Below, one piece after another: positions 1 to 7,179 of a DNA stretch of 14,626 nucleotides. The notes under the pieces were generated by a model. The model was not told the origin of the DNA, searched no databases, and saw only the letters and a program-made list of their open reading frames with translations. The position numbers were made by a program, and so were the translations under genes. Origin of the DNA: Lachnospiraceae bacterium (GTDB taxonomy: Bacteria; Bacillota; Clostridia; Lachnospirales; Lachnospiraceae); assembly GCA_024697505.1 (NCBI GenBank), contig JAILFQ010000369.1:1-14626 (forward strand), read 5' to 3'. Position 1 is the stretch's first letter, and the number at the start of each line of letters is the position of its first letter.

Positions 1-18
1 CATTAGATAAATCTCCTT
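1..18 (-). promoter_or_regulatory. RBS and start codon of a gene leaving the window leftward
   Basis: Read on the minus strand, an AAAGGAG Shine-Dalgarno sequence (12-18) is followed after about nine bases by an ATG whose complement is the first three bases of the window. A good promoter lies just upstream at 44-72. Together these say that a divergently transcribed gene starts exactly at the window edge. None of its coding sequence is visible, so no product can be named. Confidence 0.6.
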
Positions 19-43
19 TCAAAGTCAAAATACGACTATGAAT

Positions 44-72
44 ATTATATACACATTCCAACTATATTTCAA
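44..72 (-). promoter_or_regulatory. sigma-A type promoter, leftward
   Basis: On the minus strand the sequence TTGAAA (67-72) is separated by exactly 17 bases from a perfect TATAAT (44-49). The predicted start of transcription, near position 37, gives a leader of about 35 bases before the ATG at the window edge. It is back-to-back with the rightward promoter at 139-167, making a divergent regulatory region. Confidence 0.7.
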
Positions 73-138
73 AGGAAAAATACATTCGATAATAAGAATA
101 TGGTACTACTTTTCTATTATTATATTTCGGCATTTTGT

Positions 139-167
139 TTGACAAAATTCACCCCTGAATCTATGAT
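139..167 (+). promoter_or_regulatory. sigma-A type promoter for the small membrane protein gene
   Basis: A perfect TTGACA (139-144), a 17-base spacer and TATGAT (162-167) match the housekeeping consensus closely. Transcription should start near 174, giving a short leader before the RBS AAAGGAG at 183-189 and the GTG at 197. Confidence 0.75.
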
Positions 168-196
168 ATTTTTAAAAGGTTTAAAGGAGCAAAAAA

Positions 197-715
197 GTGC
201 CGGATACGAGAGCAAAGAAAAAACAACTGACAAGGAATGATGTAAATTCCACAACGCTTGGGATAGCCCTATACAGAGGCAACCTTTTTGCCTGGCGTTT
301 TCTTTCGCTTGCCCTCTTTGTCTCTTATATTTTCTTTGTTATTGTAAAAATAAGATGTGCCGTACCTTTTTATATCCTTGTGCTCCTTCTTTTTATTCCC
401 CTTCCTTTTGAGGCTGTCGCCGTAAAGTTTGGCAAAGCCGCAAAAAAGGATTCTGACAGCAAAAATGTTTTACCTTATATGAAAAAAAAGTATAATTTTA
501 CCTATAAAAAAGCGGGAGGTTTTAAATTAACCTCCCTTACTTCCATTCTTATGTTACTTGCCTGGCATATCCGTTACCTCAGAACCCCTGTCACTCCGGA
601 GGCTCTCAACAGATTTCCTTTGATACTCATGGCTGCCTGGTTTTTGGTAAATGTTATAACCGTCACAGCTCATCTTATTTATTTTCATCTATTCCCTTTA
701 AAAGCTACTCTGTAA
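197..715 (+). CDS. small polytopic membrane protein of unknown function
   Basis: 172 residues. The family is not recognised. The start is a GTG placed seven bases after AAAGGAG (183-189), downstream of a near-consensus promoter, so expression is well supported. The protein has a basic, hydrophilic N-terminus (about 1-28) and four likely membrane segments near residues 30-51, 56-75, 110-126 and 140-163, with a lysine-rich loop at about 78-109. No catalytic or binding motif is visible. Its last 11 bases overlap the 3' end of the convergent GGDEF-EAL gene. The stretch coding for residues about 104-113 also contains a hairpin that works as a terminator for the opposite strand. Being an integral membrane protein is a safe inference; any role would be a guess. 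Confidence 0.75.
   Translation: MPDTRAKKKQLTRNDVNSTTLGIALYRGNLFAWRFLSLALFVSYIFFVIVKIRCAVPFYILVLLLFIPLPFEAVAVKFGKAAKKDSDSKNVLPYMKKKYNFTYKKAGGFKLTSLTSILMLLAWHIRYLRTPVTPEALNRFPLILMAAWFLVNVITVTAHLIYFHLFPLKATL
506..536 (-). terminator. rho-independent terminator on the minus strand, inside the small membrane protein gene
   Basis: A perfect 8-bp inverted repeat (GGGAGGTT at 514-521, AACCTCCC at 529-536) with a 7-base loop is followed, on the minus strand, by GC and a run of six T (506-511). This is the classical intrinsic terminator layout for the leftward GGDEF-EAL gene, whose stop codon is about 170 bases upstream. It lies wholly within the coding sequence of the plus-strand gene, so it may also have been kept for coding reasons. 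Confidence 0.6.
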
Positions 716-2930
716 TATATTTTTCAAATTCTGCAACAGGCATAGGCTTTGCATAATAGTAGCCCTGAATTGTATCGCAATGAACATTTCTCAGGAAGTT
801 TTTTTGTTCTGCGGTTTCTACGCCCTCCGCAAGGACTTCTATGTCCAGATCCTTTGCCATTGCAATAACATGAGAAACTATGCTCTTTTCCTTCTCGCCT
901 TCATTTTCATTGCACCTGTCCATAAAACCTTTATCCAGTTTTAAAACATCTACAGGCATAGCCGCAAGAAGCTGTAATGATGAATATCCGCTTCCAAAAT
1001 CGTCCATAGAAAGGCCGAATCCTGCTCCTTTTACAGTCTTCATAACATCAAGGAGTTTATCTATCTGGTTATATTCTCCGGTTTCGGTAAGCTCTATTTC
1101 AATGTTTTTCGGCTCCACGCCGTTTTCTTTAACAACATTGATAAGGTGATCCACAAATCCTTCATCATTTAAATGAACGCGTGAAAAATTAACCGAAATC
1201 TTAACCGGTTCTTTTCCCTCATCCTGCCATCTTTTAACTATTTTACAAACTTCTTCGAGCATAAAGAAGTCGATTTTCTTAACAAACCCGTTCTCCTCAC
1301 ACATAGGAATAAAGTAGCCCGGCATTATGAGCCCTCTTTCGGGATGCTGCCATCTTACCAGAGCTTCGGCTCCGATTATCTTCTCTGTGGAAATGGAGTA
1401 CTTAGGCTGAAGATAAATAAGAAACTCTTTGTTTTCCATAGCCGGCTGAAGGTCGTTTTCAAGTGCCTTCATCTCTATTTCATTTCTTAAATCCACCTCG
1501 CTGTAAAAGGCAATCTGGCTGTATACCGTTTTCTTAATGCTTCTCTTTGCTATATTTGCACGTGAACGGATCATGTGCATGTTTTTTTCTCCGGGGGCCA
1601 GTACATAGGCTCCGCAGGAAAAGACAAGCGGCCTGATAACCAATTTATCCGTTGAAGGAACATGAGAAGCTTTTTCCAGTATAGCTGAAAGCCTGTTTTC
1701 AAGCGCCTTGGCATTCTTAAACTTTATAAGCGTTCCAAAATGATCTCCGGAAGTACGGCTTACAAGTTCATCTCTGTCCAGACTGTTCCTTAAAACGCGG
1801 GATACGTATCTTAAAACAATATTTCCGTATTCATATCCGTTATTTTCGTTTATATATTTAAAGTTATTTATATCAAACACAGCATATGCGTATCTGGTTT
1901 TGGTCTGCCCAAGCAATTTTTCTGCCTTTTCAATATGTTTGGACTTGGAAGGAAGCCCTGTAAGAGGGTCCTTCTCCGTTGCTCTCTTTATTCCCTGTTC
2001 AATGTGTTTCTTTTCGTTCATAACGGAAAGGGTAACAACAACCATCATTACAATTGCCGCACCGCTTAAAGCAGTAAGTGCTATGTCTACTATATTCTTC
2101 TTCTCGTAAACAAGTGCATAAGGTGCCATGCAAATAAGAACCGCATCGTTATTTATGGAAGTGTTAACTGCGCAGGTAACGTACCTAAGCCCGCCGGGAG
2201 CCTTAACAACTCTTAAAGAGTTCTCATCTTCATGTGCTTCTCTGTAGGATTCTGCGTTCCATTCCACAGTCATGGCGTTAATTACATTAAGGTCATAATC
2301 GCTGCTTGATCTTTTTTCCGGAAGAAAAAGCAGCTTTCCTTCTTTGTCTACAAGGTAGCAAAAGCCGGTATTGTTATATATTCTCATGGAGAGAATATTT
2401 CTTCCTTCATCGTCATCCAAAATTGCAAAAACAAGGCCGGTAACTTTTCCGCTTTTGTCATATTTAGGTACGCCAAAAACAACGCCGTCCGTTCCAAAAC
2501 CGTCACCTACAGACAGCCTGTGAATGAAGACCTCGTCCTTTTTAATTCTTGTCCATTCTTTAACAATATTGGATTCGTATTGGTCTTTGTTAGAAAGGAT
2601 CACTTTTCCGTCAGAAAAAGCAACCCCTGTAAGGTAGGCTCTAAGTCCGTTTTGAGCCACCGTAAGAATTGCTATGTCAGACTCCGAGAATTCTCCGTCA
2701 TCGATTGTAAGCATCTGTGCGGCGCTTTCCAGAAGCACTTTTCTCTGCGTAATCTTCTCCGAAACACTTACAGAAGCTTCTTTTACATTTTCTCTAAATT
2801 TTTGTTGACAGTCTTCAACAACATCTTTTCTCAAAACCAGGTCGTAAATAAATCCCAGTAATAGTATACCGACAAGTACAACGGCCGCCAATTTCAGAAT
2901 CTTCATGGATTCCATTTTTTCTTTACTCAT
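705..2930 (-). CDS. membrane-anchored GGDEF-EAL protein, probable c-di-GMP phosphodiesterase
   Basis: 741 residues. The ATG at 2930 is chosen because GGAG lies five bases before it; a GTG two codons earlier (2936) overlaps that same GGAG and is unlikely. Layout: membrane segment about 11-33, a roughly 240-residue extracytoplasmic sensor region of CACHE type (inferred from size and position), a second membrane segment about 280-304, GGDEF domain about 320-480, EAL domain about 485-741. The GGDEF signature is replaced by SGDHF (394-398), so cyclase activity is probably lost. The EAL half keeps its signature residues: EAL at 522-524, N581, ELTET (613-617), DD at 643-644, K664, EGVE (702-705) and QGY from 722. 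It therefore most likely degrades c-di-GMP in response to an outside signal, possibly with the dead GGDEF domain as a GTP sensor. No promoter was identified; 313 bases containing a 14-bp repeat array separate it from the gene upstream. Confidence 0.92.
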   Translation of the reverse strand: MSKEKMESMKILKLAAVVLVGILLLGFIYDLVLRKDVVEDCQQKFRENVKEASVSVSEKITQRKVLLESAAQMLTIDDGEFSESDIAILTVAQNGLRAYLTGVAFSDGKVILSNKDQYESNIVKEWTRIKKDEVFIHRLSVGDGFGTDGVVFGVPKYDKSGKVTGLVFAILDDDEGRNILSMRIYNNTGFCYLVDKEGKLLFLPEKRSSSDYDLNVINAMTVEWNAESYREAHEDENSLRVVKAPGGLRYVTCAVNTSINNDAVLICMAPYALVYEKKNIVDIALTALSGAAIVMMVVVTLSVMNEKKHIEQGIKRATEKDPLTGLPSKSKHIEKAEKLLGQTKTRYAYAVFDINNFKYINENNGYEYGNIVLRYVSRVLRNSLDRDELVSRTSGDHFGTLIKFKNAKALENRLSAILEKASHVPSTDKLVIRPLVFSCGAYVLAPGEKNMHMIRSRANIAKRSIKKTVYSQIAFYSEVDLRNEIEMKALENDLQPAMENKEFLIYLQPKYSISTEKIIGAEALVRWQHPERGLIMPGYFIPMCEENGFVKKIDFFMLEEVCKIVKRWQDEGKEPVKISVNFSRVHLNDEGFVDHLINVVKENGVEPKNIEIELTETGEYNQIDKLLDVMKTVKGAGFGLSMDDFGSGYSSLQLLAAMPVDVLKLDKGFMDRCNENEGEKEKSIVSHVIAMAKDLDIEVLAEGVETAEQKNFLRNVHCDTIQGYYYAKPMPVAEFEKYITE

Positions 2931-3031
2931 GCACACTCCATCTCGGGTTTTTATTCAAGTCTTACCCCGGCAGTATTTTTATCCCCGCGCATGTTTCTTC
3001 TTACATCGTATATTATTTTTTTCTCTTGTGT

Positions 3032-3226
3032 TTTAGTATTATGTTTTAAGCCTTATGTTCTTTAAGCATGTCTTATGTCTTTTATTTTGTATCTTTTGCT
3101 TTGTGTCATTTATATTATGTCTTTTGTTTTGTGGCTTTTGTATTATGTCATTTGTATTATGTCTTTTGTTTTTATGTCGTCTGCATTATGTTTTATGTCA
3201 CTTATCTTGTGTGCTTTATATTCTAC
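3032..3226. repeat. degenerate 14-bp tandem repeat array
   Basis: About 13 to 14 head-to-tail units of 14 bases, plus-strand consensus CTTTTGTATTATGT (minus strand ACATAATACAAAAG). Six units in a row are exactly 14 bases long (3079-3162). Later there is one 15-base unit (3163-3177) and one 7-base half unit (3192-3198); before 3079 the units are looser. It fills most of the 313-base gap between the glycan operon and the GGDEF-EAL gene. The array almost lacks stop codons in two plus-strand frames, giving Leu/Phe/Cys-rich translations that look like membrane peptides but follow from the repeat itself. Confidence 0.85.
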
Positions 3227-3243
3227 AACATATTTTCTGTATC

Positions 3244-4218
3244 TTAAAGCTCTTGTTTATCATTTTCTTCCTTGAGCTCTTCCTTGAGCTCTTCTTCCAA
3301 CAATTTGTCATCCTCCTTCTCCGCCAGCATAAGAAAATCATTTTCCTCTGTCTTCTTGGAAAAGCCCAGGCTCATAGCAAGTTTCTTTTCTTTTTCCCTG
3401 CCGTTAAGCGCCAAAAAACCTATTACAGAAAAAATGATAGCTCCGAGAAAGTTTACCAAAAGGTCTTTCATTGTGTCTATAAGCCCGGTATCCAGATAAC
3501 CGGCGATGGTATATTGCCTTCCGTCTTCCGTTGTGATAACGGTTTCTTTAATGTTTTTAATAACGTAAGCCGCCTGATTTCCGTCAGGATCCATCTTACA
3601 GGAACTGATTGATGCAACAATCGTATCTTTTTGCATATCGAACCGGAAAAAGGTATCCATCCCGAATTCGAAAAACTCCCATAAAACGCCTATTGTCATA
3701 GAAAAACAAAAGCCCACCAGCACCACGAAAAAAGGAGAAAGATCAAACATTATCCTGTCGGACTTATTAAGTATGATTACAAGAGAGAGTCCGACTGCGG
3801 CACACAAAAAGCCGTTCACTGTATGTAACATTGTATCCCAAAATGGAAATTTAGTATAGTAACTTTCTATTTCCCCCAGAATTTCCGCTGCAAAAATGAA
3901 AAACATTATTATTACTTCAAGCTGCGGCGGGATTTCTATCCTAAATGTTACCTGAACAACCATCGGCAACCAAAAGAGCATGATTGCAAGGAAGCAAAGC
4001 ATAACACTTTCAAAATTCCCGAGAAGAAACTGTCTTACCAAAGTAAGCAGCACCAAAACCGTAAGCACAACAAAGACAATATATGTAACTTTGTTCTGTC
4101 TGACTTCCTGTTTAAGTGCTGTATAAAACTCTTTTCTTCTGAGCCTTTTTGTAGCTTTTTTATTCTTTTTTTCTGTCTTATAGTTCTCTCTCGACCTTTT
4201 CCCATGTTTGCCGGGCAC
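3244..4218 (-). CDS. polytopic membrane protein resembling YjdF/DUF2238
   Basis: 324 residues, GTG start seven bases after GGAGG. A strongly basic cytoplasmic N-terminus (1-40) is followed by about six membrane segments (near 44-62, 70-92, 99-115, 128-149, 160-182 and 250-271). Between the fifth and sixth sits an extracytoplasmic loop (about 183-245). The tail (about 298-324) is highly acidic and has a short internal repeat, EELKEELKEE. Motifs WDTMLHTVNGF (127-137), WEFFEFGMD (180-188) and DTMKDLLVNFLGA (248-260) resemble the conserved Asp/His and Glu positions of YjdF/DUF2238-type proteins, from memory. The function of that family is not established to my knowledge. It is the last gene of the glycan run, 37 bases after the glycosyltransferase gene, so a role at the membrane in the same pathway is plausible but unproven. 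Confidence 0.8.
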   Translation of the reverse strand: MPGKHGKRSRENYKTEKKNKKATKRLRRKEFYTALKQEVRQNKVTYIVFVVLTVLVLLTLVRQFLLGNFESVMLCFLAIMLFWLPMVVQVTFRIEIPPQLEVIIMFFIFAAEILGEIESYYTKFPFWDTMLHTVNGFLCAAVGLSLVIILNKSDRIMFDLSPFFVVLVGFCFSMTIGVLWEFFEFGMDTFFRFDMQKDTIVASISSCKMDPDGNQAAYVIKNIKETVITTEDGRQYTIAGYLDTGLIDTMKDLLVNFLGAIIFSVIGFLALNGREKEKKLAMSLGFSKKTEENDFLMLAEKEDDKLLEEELKEELKEENDKQEL

Positions 4219-4255
4219 TTTCTTACCTCCGCAAAAATCTTATATCCGATCCGGT

Positions 4256-5956
4256 TTAACCTTCTCTTTTATATAATATCCATATAATTTTTCCGTCTTT
4301 CGACAAACCGTCTGACGGTGTTTCCAAGACAGTCCTCTTTAGTCCGGAAATCTCCGGATTTCCTGCAACCGGACCTCTAACGTAGAGTTCTCCGCCATTT
4401 ACGAGCAGTCCCTTTAATATGGAGACTTCATCTGCCGATTTATTATTACCGAAAGAATCTTCATACACAATATAATTAAACTTTTTATCATTCAGTACAC
4501 GGGCAACCTCTTCCATAGTGGCAGCCGCATGAGCATCTTCACAAAAAGCTTTCGTGTCTTCTATGAATATATCATCTTTTACGCAAAATGTAAGCCTGCA
4601 ATTCGTATTATGTCTTTTTTCCTTATATTGCTCTTTTATCTTCAAAGGATTGGCCCCAAGGCCACAATTGATCCCCAAAATACTGATTTCACCGGAAAAA
4701 GGATAGTCCGATAATTCGAACAATCTGTTATAACAGCAACCTGTTCCCCAGGGATCTATCCCATAAACATCAAAAAACTCTTTTCTTGCCTTTTGATATA
4801 GTAATAATATTTCTTTTTCTCCTCGACTTTTTTCTTTACTCTCATCTTCTATGGTAACGCTTCCATAGTGATAGCAGAAAGAATCTTTTAAAAGTACACA
4901 CTTTAAGCCACGCCTTCTGAATAACAAAGATTGAACATCATCCGGAAAAGCAAAGGAGTTTGAGTTAAGGGTAAATCTGTGTCCGGGTGGAGTAAGTTCC
5001 ATAAGATACTTGGATCTTGCCATCTGAATAGGGTTTACCAGCCTTGTTCTTATCTCATGTCTGTATGGATCGTACTTGTTGTTGCTCTCAGCCCATATTT
5101 CCAAATATGAAAGGTCCTGAATTGTACCCGGCAGCTCTTTTAACACCTGTAAATTCGACACACTGGTCGTTGCCGGAACAACAAGACCTATAGACTCATC
5201 TTCCTCAAGAGCTCTCATCATATTTTTAATGGCATTTGGCATAACAAGAACATCATTAGATACAAAAAGAGTATGCTTTCCTTCAGTACTCTTTCCGTAA
5301 TTGTCTATCATTGAACCGTTTTCTTTAATGTCTATCTGCTTTGTCGGCATGATGTTTTCGAAATATTTTTTGGTTTCATCACTGCTTCCATGGTTTACCA
5401 ATATAAGCTCGCAACTTATGTCTGTCGGCAGATTATGCAAGAGGCAGCTGATACACTTCATTGTATATTCCACCTTGTTGTAAGCAAGCACGGCAATGGA
5501 AAGGTCGTATTTGTACCTCCCGGTTTCTTCCGAGTTCTTGATATAAGGGTTTTCAATAAGCAACGGGAATTCATTTTTATAGTATTCATCCCACTTTTCC
5601 TTATACGGATATATGCATTTGCAAAAATGATAATCCACATACATATCACACAGAAAAGGTATGAGTTCAAATTCAATTTTTTTAAGAGCCAAAGGAATGT
5701 TGTAAACAGAATATCGGATTATCCTCTCCAGAGACTCACTGCAACTGGCGGCAGCTTTTTCAAGTTTGATCGGAAGCTCTTTTGAATTCTGCAGCCTTCC
5801 TTCCTGTATTAATATTTTAAATAAATTTTTCAGCTCTAAGGACATTTGCATAAACAGTTTTTTATTACCGTTCAACAATTGGTTATAAAGCTCCGGGGCA
5901 GCTTCTCTCGTGGTCTGAATTATTTCCAGTGTTGTGCTTATTTTTTCGTCATACAT
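4256..5956 (-). CDS. GT2 family glycosyltransferase with C-terminal methyltransferase-like domain
   Basis: 566 residues. The ATG at 5956 is chosen because it lies four bases after the stop codon of the radical SAM gene, with GGAG nine bases upstream. A start at 6022 is possible in frame but would overlap that gene by 62 bases. Residues 1-150 are mainly helical with no recognised domain. Residues 151 to about 400 carry a GT-A fold: DLSIAVLAYNK at the start, a nucleotide-binding stretch near ELILVNHGSSDE (183-194), and SND (233-235) at the usual DXD position. HYGS (363-366) is also typical of GT2. Residues about 420-566 look like a class I methyltransferase: a motif I-like SILGINCGLGANPLKIKE (425-442), FNYIVYED (493-500) and GGELYVRG (521-528). 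Its motif I is atypical, so it may be non-catalytic. Expected role: adds a sugar to a surface glycan or protein at the cytoplasmic side of the membrane. Confidence 0.85.
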   Translation of the reverse strand: MYDEKISTTLEIIQTTREAAPELYNQLLNGNKKLFMQMSLELKNLFKILIQEGRLQNSKELPIKLEKAAASCSESLERIIRYSVYNIPLALKKIEFELIPFLCDMYVDYHFCKCIYPYKEKWDEYYKNEFPLLIENPYIKNSEETGRYKYDLSIAVLAYNKVEYTMKCISCLLHNLPTDISCELILVNHGSSDETKKYFENIMPTKQIDIKENGSMIDNYGKSTEGKHTLFVSNDVLVMPNAIKNMMRALEEDESIGLVVPATTSVSNLQVLKELPGTIQDLSYLEIWAESNNKYDPYRHEIRTRLVNPIQMARSKYLMELTPPGHRFTLNSNSFAFPDDVQSLLFRRRGLKCVLLKDSFCYHYGSVTIEDESKEKSRGEKEILLLYQKARKEFFDVYGIDPWGTGCCYNRLFELSDYPFSGEISILGINCGLGANPLKIKEQYKEKRHNTNCRLTFCVKDDIFIEDTKAFCEDAHAAATMEEVARVLNDKKFNYIVYEDSFGNNKSADEVSILKGLLVNGGELYVRGPVAGNPEISGLKRTVLETPSDGLSKDGKIIWILYKREG

Positions 5957-5960
5957 TTTT

Positions 5961-7094
5961 TTACTCTCCGTTAATCTGTACTGCAGGTTCAACAACCTCC
6001 ATAGGGTGATCACAATAATCACATAATTTCCATAACTGACTGCCCTTGACTATCTTTTGCAGTTCGTCATAGCTTATGTTTTTATCCAACATCAAAACAT
6101 TGGATTGTAGAGCCGGGGTGTCGATACCTTCCGCTTCCATCGCCAATCCACGCATGCAACAAAAGATTTTGTCTTCAATTAGCATAAGGTCCCTGGTACC
6201 AAAAAAACATTCCCCACATATTTTTTTTAACTCAATTTCACTCCTGCCATGTTTTTTTATCGGTCCCAACCTGTGCCAGAGGCTTGCCCTTGGGTATAAG
6301 ATGCAAGGGACACTGTACAATTTTGCCTTAGCGATTATTTTTTCCCTGGCGACGGATAAAGGACCGTAATCCGAGATCCGTATCATAATACCGTTTTCTT
6401 TCAGGAATAAAAAAAATGAGTCCGGCGGTAAAATGGTTCCGTTTGTAGAAACTGAAAAGAATACTATTCTGCTGTTCTTTACATGTTCTCTGAGAAAGTC
6501 CATATAGTTTGGAGCAACAAAGAACTCTCCTCCCTGGAAATTCACCTCGGTTATCGGCATAATATCCGTTATCCGTGTAAGAGAATCAATGTGTTTTTTT
6601 ACATTCACATGAAACTTGTTTTTCCTTTGCGGAACCGAGTTACTGCAATCCCGGCATCTCAGATTACAGTATACCGTATTAATTGAGTCAATATTGGGTA
6701 CTGTTTTTTCCTCCATTGCCAAAAGGCAGGCCTCTGCCAGCTTTTCCGGATCGCATGGTCTCTTGCAGGTTTTAGTCAGCCAAACAAAATATATTGCGTA
6801 AAAATCACTTGTTTCCGGATCCGGAAAATTTTTAAAAATATCACAAGCCATATCATCTCTTACAGTTTTTTTTGCACTGCAAAGAATAAACAACTTTTTC
6901 AGGTCATTCTCAGGTACATCATCAATCGGCTTCAATCTGTCATAGAGTCTGACCGGCAGTTCTATCCCAAGTTCTTCTACAGCAACCTTTATTACGGGAG
7001 CGATTACGGAATTACCATAAAGAACAATTTCCCCGACTTTATTAAAGATGCTTTTCAATTCCTCAAAACTTTTTTCAAGGCGTTCCTTAAACAT
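5961..7094 (-). CDS. radical SAM protein with SPASM-like cysteine-rich tail
   Basis: 377 residues; ATG five bases after AAGGAG. The radical SAM cluster motif is C143-X3-C147-X2-C150 (CNLRCRDC), preceded by a beta strand ending NTVY. It is followed by GGE (188-190), which binds S-adenosylmethionine in this superfamily, and by STNG (216-219). The C-terminal part holds further cysteines at 293, 296, 312, 313, 358 and 361, arranged like a SPASM or twitch auxiliary iron-sulfur domain. Residues about 20-110 look like a small Rossmann-type domain (GEIVLYGNSVIAPVIK), reminiscent of helper domains on other surface-glycan enzymes. The enzyme would use a 5'-deoxyadenosyl radical to modify a substrate. 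Its place between the TPP enzyme and the glycosyltransferase suggests a sugar or a glycan carrier, not a peptide, but this is inference. There is a four-base gap to the glycosyltransferase gene. Confidence 0.88.
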   Translation of the reverse strand: MFKERLEKSFEELKSIFNKVGEIVLYGNSVIAPVIKVAVEELGIELPVRLYDRLKPIDDVPENDLKKLFILCSAKKTVRDDMACDIFKNFPDPETSDFYAIYFVWLTKTCKRPCDPEKLAEACLLAMEEKTVPNIDSINTVYCNLRCRDCSNSVPQRKNKFHVNVKKHIDSLTRITDIMPITEVNFQGGEFFVAPNYMDFLREHVKNSRIVFFSVSTNGTILPPDSFFLFLKENGIMIRISDYGPLSVAREKIIAKAKLYSVPCILYPRASLWHRLGPIKKHGRSEIELKKICGECFFGTRDLMLIEDKIFCCMRGLAMEAEGIDTPALQSNVLMLDKNISYDELQKIVKGSQLWKLCDYCDHPMEVVEPAVQINGE

Positions 7095-7131
7095 TCTATC
7101 TCCTTAAATTCGCATCCTCGCGGAGCGTATA

Positions 7132-7161
7132 TCTCAGCCGGAGATTGAGCCCCGCCTGAGA
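7132..7161 (-). repeat. inverted repeat in the gap between the TPP and radical SAM genes
   Basis: TCTCAG (7132-7137) and CTGAGA (7156-7161) could pair around an 18-base loop, in an 85-base GC-rich gap that is by far the widest break inside the operon before its last gene. No T-run follows on the minus strand, so it is not a standard terminator. It could be an mRNA processing or stability hairpin, or chance. Confidence 0.3.
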
Positions 7162-7179
7162 CGGGTTTCTTACCCCCGC

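Noticed and set aside
3055..3612. Plus-strand open frames over the 14-bp repeats, with Leu/Phe/Cys-rich membrane-like translations (also 3075-3275)
   Set aside because: The peptides arise from the tandem repeat, which lacks stop codons in two frames. No RBS or promoter is seen, and the frames run antisense into the better supported membrane protein gene.
5957..6022. Longer start for the glycosyltransferase, adding 22 hydrophobic N-terminal residues
   Set aside because: It would overlap the radical SAM gene by 62 bases. The internal ATG at 5956 has a good RBS and a four-base gap, and the extra residues are a shadow of the neighbour's coding sequence.
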